In this document: one piece after another, positions 6,390-7,458 of the stretch
Position numbering within the stretch: the stretch's first letter is position 1
Layout of the letters: each line of letters starts with the position of its first letter
Source of the DNA: Alistipes sp.
GTDB taxonomy: Bacteria > Bacteroidota > Bacteroidia > Bacteroidales > Rikenellaceae
Direction of reading: 5' to 3'
DNA: 7,458 nucleotides
NCBI GenBank assembly: GCA_017629615.1
Contig: JAGBWT010000154.1
Coordinates: 1-7,458 of the forward strand
Made by a program: the position numbers and the translations under genes
The notes under the pieces: generated by a model
What the model saw: the letters and a program-made list of their open reading frames with translations, nothing else
Database searches by the model: none
What the model was told of the DNA's origin: nothing

Positions 6390-6926
6390 ATGGCATACAT
6401 TAAATCTGTTAGAAATCATACGCCAGAGGTTGGCGAGGGAACGTTTGTGGCCGAAACGGCAGTGTTGATTGGCGATGTTACCGTAGGTCGTGACTCATCA
6501 CTTTGGTACAACGTTGTGTTGCGTGGCGACGTAAATAAGATAACAATCGGCGACCGTACGAATATCCAGGACGGAACGGTAATCCACACCCTATACGATG
6601 GCTCGCCCAATCCGTCGCAGACCCATATCGGTAACGATGTGTCGGTGGGCCATAATGCGACAATTCACGGTGCGATAATCGAGGATAACTGTCTTATCGG
6701 TATGGGCGCAACAATCCTCGACAACGCTGTCGTGGCTTCGGGTTGTATCATTGCAGCCAATGCGTTGGTGTTGTCTAATTCGAAGTTGGAGCCAAACTCG
6801 GTCTATGCCGGTGTTCCTGCCAAGAAGGTCAAGGAGGTTACTCCCGAGCAGCGTGAGCATATCATTGGTCGTATCGCTCGCGATTACCGTATGTATGCTT
6901 CGTGGTACGACGAGGAGTCGAAATAG
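6390..6926 (+). CDS. Gamma-class carbonic anhydrase-like hexapeptide-repeat protein (YrdA/PaaY/CamH type)
   Basis: Left-handed beta-helix protein of 178 residues, expected to be a cytoplasmic trimer with a metal bound at each subunit interface. It may hydrate CO2; relatives include CamH, YrdA and the thioesterase PaaY, so the reaction is not certain. Hexapeptide repeats run from about 20 to 135 (such as VLIGDVTVG and CLIGMGATILDNAVVASG). The three metal-binding histidines are His66 (GTVIH), His88 (VGHNA) and His93 (TIHG). The structural Arg45, Asp47 and Gln60 that match Cam Arg59, Asp61 and Gln75 are present. The position after Asp47 is Val, not the proton-shuttle Glu of Cam, and there is no acidic loop, as in CamH/YrdA. 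The tail has YAGVPAKKVKEV (139-150) and a helix ending MYASWYDEESK. The start fits the family N-terminus. It lies between mazG and a membrane-protein gene on the same strand, with no clear promoter of its own, so co-transcription is plausible. Confidence 0.92.
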   Translation: MAYIKSVRNHTPEVGEGTFVAETAVLIGDVTVGRDSSLWYNVVLRGDVNKITIGDRTNIQDGTVIHTLYDGSPNPSQTHIGNDVSVGHNATIHGAIIEDNCLIGMGATILDNAVVASGCIIAANALVLSNSKLEPNSVYAGVPAKKVKEVTPEQREHIIGRIARDYRMYASWYDEESK

Positions 6927-6972
6927 AATCGGTTTGAGTCCCCAAAAGACGCGTAATAAACGTTGTTGAGAT

Positions 6973-7458
6973 ATGAAACTTCCTCGTGCTTCATCGTTTA
7001 CCTATTTGCTTGTGGCTTTGGCCATTAGCCTGATAGTCAATTTTTCCTATCTGCTGCTGTTGGTGGTCAATCCTGTCGAGGTTGAAGAGTTGATTGATGG
7101 TAGCGACGACAATCGTCCGGCTGTGTCGGGAACTTTTGTCGGCTCGGTCGATGGTTTTGGATATATTATTACCGATAGTGGCGATAGCGTCTATGTATCG
7201 CGTAGAAGCGTGGTGTTGATGAGCCTTTCGAGTGGCGATGTTGTAGAGGTGGAGACCGTTCATCAAGAGCATTACCCCAACAGCCATCCAACCATAAATC
7301 GTCTGTTGGTACGCAATGGCGAACCATTTGACCGTGCAACAATGTATCGTCGTCCGAACCAGCTGAGCGAAACCATCTATCAGATTCTCTACTATCTGCT
7401 TGTGGCGTTTGTGATGTTGGTTGTGATGAATGTGTCGCGCTCAAAACGGAGCTTCACA
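6973..7458 (+). CDS. Unrecognised two-helix membrane protein with Rho cold-shock-like loop, 5' part only
   Basis: An open frame of 162 codons runs to the last base without a stop, so the C-terminus is missing. It begins MKLPRASSFTYLLVALAISL. There is a first hydrophobic helix at about 10-33, a soluble segment at 34-133, and a second helix at about 134-153 followed by SRSKRS. The positive-inside rule places the N-terminus and residues after 153 in the cytoplasm and the loop outside the membrane. In the loop, GTFVGSVDGFGYIITDSGDS (53-72) and VYVSRRSVVLMSLSSGDVVE (73-92) look like the OB-fold/cold-shock domain of transcription terminator Rho (G-x-GF, YVS, then L-x-x-GD-x-V). This is a by-eye resemblance, not a computed match. 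The two-helix layout with an outer domain suggests a sensor, perhaps a membrane histidine kinase whose catalytic part lies beyond the window, but nothing here proves that. It starts 46 bp after the carbonic anhydrase-like gene with no visible promoter between them. Confidence 0.8.
   Translation, partial: MKLPRASSFTYLLVALAISLIVNFSYLLLLVVNPVEVEELIDGSDDNRPAVSGTFVGSVDGFGYIITDSGDSVYVSRRSVVLMSLSSGDVVEVETVHQEHYPNSHPTINRLLVRNGEPFDRATMYRRPNQLSETIYQILYYLLVAFVMLVVMNVSRSKRSFT

Overview
The window looks like chromosomal DNA from a member of the Bacteroidota, most likely the order Bacteroidales. An Alistipes- or Rikenellaceae-like source is possible but is only an impression. Three things point this way. 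Promoter-like boxes fit the Bacteroidota consensus (a TTG or TTTG near -33 and TAnnTTTG near -7). Start codons lack clear Shine-Dalgarno sequences. The gene content is typical: a secreted GH20 hexosaminidase with C-terminal carbohydrate-binding-type modules, and a UbiA-family prenyltransferase of the 'NPRTANR' type. Base composition looks close to 50% G+C by eye and even along the window, and I see no insertion sequence, phage gene, tRNA, rRNA or CRISPR array.

Layout, left to right: (1) a UbiA-family prenyltransferase on the minus strand, with its 3' end beyond base 1; (2) a 151-bp divergent control region; (3) pheT on the plus strand, the complete beta subunit of phenylalanyl-tRNA synthetase; (4) a strong symmetrical hairpin that can terminate transcription from both sides; (5) a GH20 beta-N-acetylhexosaminidase on the minus strand, convergent with pheT; (6) a 65-bp divergent region with two back-to-back -7 boxes; (7) a plus-strand run of mazG (nucleotide pyrophosphohydrolase), a gamma-class carbonic anhydrase-like hexapeptide protein, and the 5' part of an unrecognised two-helix membrane protein cut off by the window end.

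Most of the window is core metabolism: quinone prenylation, translation, nucleotide-pool cleaning, amino-sugar release in the periplasm, and a probable metalloenzyme. These genes do not form one pathway. They are arranged as two divergent pairs and one convergent pair, so control is probably local to each promoter region. The least explained element is the last, truncated gene. Its predicted extracytoplasmic loop resembles the cold-shock/OB-fold RNA-binding domain of Rho, an unusual place for such a fold. I do not see a clearly new multi-gene system here; the points worth checking are that protein, the interlocked divergent promoters and the pheT leader.
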